A stretch of 56,521 bases of DNA, taken from Bacillus sp. IITD106 (lineage in GTDB: Bacteria > Bacillota > Bacilli > Bacillales > Bacillaceae_C). Shown piece after piece: positions 53,715 to 56,521 of the stretch. Under the pieces are notes generated by a model that saw only the letters and a list, made by a program, of their open reading frames with translations, had not been told where the DNA came from and ran no database searches. Each line of letters starts with the position of its first letter. Position 1 is the first letter of the stretch. Location of the stretch: the NCBI RefSeq assembly GCF_019459225.1, contig NZ_JAIAZY010000030.1, positions 1 to 56,521 of the forward strand, read 5' to 3'. The translations under genes were made by a program, and so were the position numbers.

Positions 53715-54341
53715 TTATTGCCCGCCTGCGCCTCCACCTCCACCACCTCCACCTTGGCCACCGCCTTGTTCTTCTTTGTTATCCGTTTTGTTTTGTTTTC
53801 CAGCTTCTTCAGCTGCTTTTAAAAGAAGATCTTGAATTTTTGCTTTATAAAGTGGACTTTCAATTGTTTCTTTTACTACCTCACGCATTTGTTCTCGGAA
53901 TTCTTTGCTTTTTAGGGCTTTCGCAAAATCTTTTTGCATTTCCGGATTTTGGAATACATCCATTAATAGCCCCTGATATTCAGGGTCCTTCATTAATTCC
54001 TTTAGCAGTGCCTCATGTTCCTTTTTCATACTTTTGGCTACGGTGGACGCAAACTTAGGATCCGCCATTGCCTTTTTCCAGAACTGTTCCCCTTTGTCAG
54101 ATGTGAGTGTTTTTTCAATCGTATCGGTAACAACAGCCTGATCCATGATCAATTGTTGTTTCATTTCCTCATCTTTCATCATATCTTGAAGGGCCTTCTT
54201 GCCTTCATCTGATTTCAAAATATCAACAAGCATTTTTTTTGTTTGATCATAGTCCAATTTTGCATTTCCTTGTTCATTGCCGCTGCAGGAAGAAAGAGTT
54301 AATAAAGCAATTAACAGGAGCAAATAAACACTTTTTCGCAT
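53715..54341 (-). CDS. gerD: Spore germination lipoprotein GerD
   Basis: The 208-residue precursor has a lipobox (SSC, Cys near residue 19). A long helical region follows, rich in Lys, Glu and Met with heptad character (MLVDILKSDEGKKALQDMM, QKDFAKALKSKEFREQM), matching GerD. GerD trimerises in the spore inner membrane and clusters germinant receptors. The start (MRKSVY) follows AAAGGAGC. A C-terminal tail of about 20 residues is almost only Gly and Gln, an extension that may be spore-surface or disordered. Confidence 0.9.
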   Translation of the reverse strand: MRKSVYLLLLIALLTLSSCSGNEQGNAKLDYDQTKKMLVDILKSDEGKKALQDMMKDEEMKQQLIMDQAVVTDTIEKTLTSDKGEQFWKKAMADPKFASTVAKSMKKEHEALLKELMKDPEYQGLLMDVFQNPEMQKDFAKALKSKEFREQMREVVKETIESPLYKAKIQDLLLKAAEEAGKQNKTDNKEEQGGGQGGGGGGGGAGGQ

Positions 54342-54488
54342 TGAAAGAAGCTCCTTTCTAAACAATATCCCTTACAGTTAATATGAGAATTTGTGAAAAA
54401 TTTATGCACAATCTAGACATTCATGGCTTTTTTATAGGAAGATTGATAAAATCGGTTTGTTAAGTACTTAAATGGAGGAATTCTTGAA

Positions 54489-55136
54489 GTGACTATTAGA
54501 AACTTGATTAAGTTTTTATTTAATTCACTCATTTTGGGTGGATTGTTAACTGGTATATTAGGATTTATTATACGTTGGAGTGAATTTCAACCATATTTTA
54601 CTGAAGTAAAAGTCGGAGCAATCCTATCTACTTTTATCTGGCTTGTCGGAGTTGGATTTATTTTTGCAGTCGTCAGCCAAGTTGGCTTTTTTGCTTATTT
54701 ATTTATTCACCAGTTCGGCCTCGGGATATTTAAATCTCTGTGGAATGCTGTTCAACTTGTTTTAGTTATTTTTGTCTTATTTGATCTTATTTATTTCCGA
54801 TTTCAAGCTTTTGCGGGTGAAAATGAAAGTCTACTTCCATATATAGGGCTAGCACTTTTTATTTTGGTAGCAGCATTGATTGTTGCTTACTTCAAAGCGA
54901 AAATGACAAATCGAAACATTTTCGTTTCGGCACTATTTTTTATGGTCGTCGTTACAATTCTAGAATGGCTTCCAGTTTTACGTCCAAATGATGAAAGCTG
55001 GATTTATTTAATGATTTTTCCGCTCATTGCATGTAATGCCTATCAAATTTTAATGTTGCCAAAATATAATCGATTATCAGCAGAAGAAAGAGCAAAAAAA
55101 ACACCGAATATCCAAAACAAGAAAGCGACCCATTAA
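54489..55136 (+). CDS. kbaA: KinB-signalling protein KbaA
   Basis: This 215-residue membrane protein has six hydrophobic segments. RWSEFQPYFTEVKVG after helix 1 and WLPVLRPNDESWIYLMIFPLIACNAYQILML near the end are typical of KbaA (YbaM). It is needed for activation of the sporulation kinase KinB. The GTG start follows GGAGGAATTC at a long spacing. Position between gerD and pdaB is conserved. Confidence 0.9.
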   Translation: MTIRNLIKFLFNSLILGGLLTGILGFIIRWSEFQPYFTEVKVGAILSTFIWLVGVGFIFAVVSQVGFFAYLFIHQFGLGIFKSLWNAVQLVLVIFVLFDLIYFRFQAFAGENESLLPYIGLALFILVAALIVAYFKAKMTNRNIFVSALFFMVVVTILEWLPVLRPNDESWIYLMIFPLIACNAYQILMLPKYNRLSAEERAKKTPNIQNKKATH

Positions 55137-55150
55137 GATGAGGTCGCTTT
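55122..55150. terminator. Bidirectional terminator between kbaA and pdaB
   Basis: AAAGCGACC and GGTCGCTTT form a perfect nine-pair stem; the kbaA stop codon lies in the loop. Confidence 0.8.
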
Positions 55151-55155
55151 ACCTA

Positions 55156-55905
55156 TTATGGAACTAACGTCGTTTTTACCTTCCCGTTAGCAATAAGGAT
55201 TGAAAGAGTTACTAATTGATCTTTTTCTTTTATAGTTGAAATGATTGCCGGGAGAGCTTGTGCTGTTTGGGTAGCAGAATCTGAAGCATGCATTAATATA
55301 ATATCGCCTTTTTGTACCTTTTGTACGTTTTTAACAATTTTATCGACTCCGGGATTTTTCCAATCTTGTGAATTTAGACTCCAATGAACAACCGTTAATC
55401 CGAGTTGGTTGGCGATTTTTAATGTTCGTTTATCGAAGTGCCCGGTTGGAGAGCGGAGCAGCGTAACATCCTTGATGTCTAGTTTTTTCAAAACGTCTAG
55501 AGACCGCAATATATCTCTTCTGACTTTCTCATCTTCTAACTCCGTATAATCTTCGTACGCATAACCGAGGCTTCCGATTTCAAATCCCATTTCTTTAATT
55601 CTTTTTACAGTATCCGGATGTCTTTCAGCCCATGCACCCGAGAGAAAAAAGGTGGCGGCCCGTACATCTTTTTTCTTCAATACATCAAGAATCGGCTCAG
55701 CTTGAACATCTCCCCAACCAATATTAAACGTCAAGCTAATTCCTTTTTCTCCTTTATAGATAGCTTTTGGATGATCTTTAGTTCCAAAGACTGGAGTATG
55801 TACGGTAGCTTGAGAGAAAAACAGCAAGGCGGTAAAAAAGGAGATTAACACGACAAAGAATCCTTGTTTCACTTTACGCCCATTTAAAGTAATAAAAAAA
55901 TTCAT
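55156..55905 (-). CDS. pdaB: Polysaccharide deacetylase-like sporulation protein PdaB
   Basis: The 249-residue protein has an N-terminal signal/anchor helix (about 14-33) and a NodB domain (about 55-245). The first motif is TFNIGWGD instead of the usual TFDDG, and the usual second metal-binding His-x3-His is replaced around GSLGYAYEDYTEL. LLRSPTGHFD keeps the third motif. These are traits of PdaB (YbaN), which is required for cortex maintenance in late sporulation; activity as a deacetylase is uncertain. GAGGAGGATAGGA precedes the ATG. Confidence 0.9.
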   Translation of the reverse strand: MNFFITLNGRKVKQGFFVVLISFFTALLFFSQATVHTPVFGTKDHPKAIYKGEKGISLTFNIGWGDVQAEPILDVLKKKDVRAATFFLSGAWAERHPDTVKRIKEMGFEIGSLGYAYEDYTELEDEKVRRDILRSLDVLKKLDIKDVTLLRSPTGHFDKRTLKIANQLGLTVVHWSLNSQDWKNPGVDKIVKNVQKVQKGDIILMHASDSATQTAQALPAIISTIKEKDQLVTLSILIANGKVKTTLVP

Positions 55906-56074
55906 TCCTATCCTCCTCATCTGCCTGTCCATAATAGTCTATGTGTGATGGCGTTAAGGATATGAATGAAATGATGAGGAAGGATTAATTTATCTCATAA
56001 TTTAAAGAAGAATTGGAAATACATAACTATACAATATTTAAAATTAATGGAATGCATATAATCGAGGTGTAAAA

Positions 56075-56311
56075 ATGATTGGCTTACTTTTAAATGATCA
56101 AGATAAAGAAGAGATTATTTACTTACTGAAAAGAGAGATGGATGAAATTCTTTTTGATTTAAAAGATGTTAGAATTGAATCAATCGTTAAACAGTCTATG
56201 AAGGAACGCTATAAGACTCTATTTTCATTATTTAAACGAGTGGCTACAGAGAATGAGTGTATGAGCTATATTTTACCTTCTACAAAAGAATCGAACAGCA
56301 TAGGAAAATAA
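56075..56311 (+). CDS. Small hypothetical protein
   Basis: This 78-residue acidic, helical protein (NDQDKEEIIYLLKREMDEILFDL, KERYKTLFSLFKRV) has no membrane segment and no recognised motif. GAGGTG lies five bases before the ATG, so translation is plausible. It sits between pdaB and the rrn promoters, where a short conserved hypothetical gene occurs in several Bacillus genomes as far as I recall; the family name is not known to me. Confidence 0.6.
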   Translation: MIGLLLNDQDKEEIIYLLKREMDEILFDLKDVRIESIVKQSMKERYKTLFSLFKRVATENECMSYILPSTKESNSIGK

Positions 56312-56324
56312 TTTTAAAAAGTAA

Positions 56325-56353
56325 TTGACATGCAGAAGGAACCTTGTTATATT
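56325..56353 (+). promoter_or_regulatory. rRNA operon promoter P1
   Basis: TTGACA and TATATT are spaced by 17 bases in an AT-rich context upstream of the second promoter, as in the tandem P1/P2 arrangement of Bacillus rrn operons. Confidence 0.85.
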
Positions 56354-56401
56354 AATATCCGTTGCTGTAAAAAAGCTTTTGAAAAAAGTTATAAAAAAGT
56401 C

Positions 56402-56430
56402 TTGACGAGAAGATGCGGATTTTATATAAT
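56402..56430 (+). promoter_or_regulatory. rRNA operon promoter P2
   Basis: TTGACG and TATAAT are spaced by 17 bases, 77 bases after P1. The following sequence contains GATCTTTGAAAACTGAAC, the characteristic pre-16S leader of Bacillaceae. The 16S rRNA gene itself is not reached within the window. Confidence 0.9.
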
Positions 56431-56521
56431 CTTAAAGTCGCTGTCAAAAAGCAACGTGTTTGATCTTTGAAAACTGAACGAAACGAACGTTAAATAATTT
56501 TTAATTGCAAGACCAGCAAAA
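56431..56521 (+). ncRNA. 5' leader of the 16S rRNA precursor (partial)
   Basis: GTCGCTGTCAAAAAGCAACG and TTTGATCTTTGAAAACTGAA are typical of the boxA-like antitermination region and processing stem before 16S rRNA. Mature 16S should start a little beyond the right edge. Confidence 0.75.

Noticed and set aside
56431-56521. Mature 16S rRNA start
   Set aside because: The window ends in the leader; the conserved 16S 5' end sequence is not yet present.

Overview
The window looks like chromosomal DNA of a low-G+C, endospore-forming Firmicute of the family Bacillaceae. The strongest clue is the right end. There the order ybaK, cwlD, salA (mrp), gerD, kbaA, pdaB and then an rRNA promoter region matches the origin-proximal segment of Bacillus subtilis. 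A LysM/GH18 spore-lysin-like protein, an S-box (SAM) riboswitch before metNIQ, an lnrJKLMN-type (yfiJKLMN) locus and adjacent mtnE and mtnU also fit. No species is assigned.

Layout. 1-4.4 kb: the start of a probably Fur-regulated gene leaving the window, an XRE/TPR regulator, an MFS exporter, a DUF1992 protein, a decayed phage-type integrase fragment and a YesK-like membrane protein. 4.5-11.7 kb: a vWA lipoprotein, then a GntR-controlled ABC exporter followed by the wreck of a second ABC locus (tail of an ATPase, two permeases, the second fused to a lipoprotein-like propeller domain). 11.8-22.8 kb: spore-lysin-like GH18 protein, secreted phosphodiesterase, mtnE/mtnU, riboswitch-controlled metNIQ, L-lactate dehydrogenase and an MFS transporter. 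23-31.9 kb: an ECF sigma/anti-sigma pair with a matching self-promoter, the lnr-like two-component/ABC system, a small secreted protein and mgtE.

32-41 kb is an accessory-looking region: alpha/beta hydrolase, MFS drug exporter, a second, divergent elongation factor Ts lying behind a TetR gene, then an M20 peptidase, a double GNAT acetyltransferase, an isochorismatase-like hydrolase and an AraC regulator. The TetR and EF-Ts genes each carry the same TTGAACAGTGGTCAA palindrome in front, and a consensus promoter overlaps the TetR copy. I consider this the most unusual system in the window: an apparently ligand-inducible spare EF-Ts.

41-50.8 kb: a membrane-anchored chitinase, a BlaI/BlaR1-like pair whose sensor appears frameshifted, an azoreductase, pflB-pflA with two Rex-like operators, a class D sortase and a lipoprotein. 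Three copies of an intergenic repeat element sit at the 3' ends of pflB, the sortase gene and cwlD. 50.9-56.5 kb is the conserved sporulation/germination block, ending in tandem rrn promoters; 16S rRNA itself should begin just beyond the window.

No tRNA gene, CRISPR array or intact insertion sequence was recognised. Protein names come from motif and context recognition only; no database search was run.
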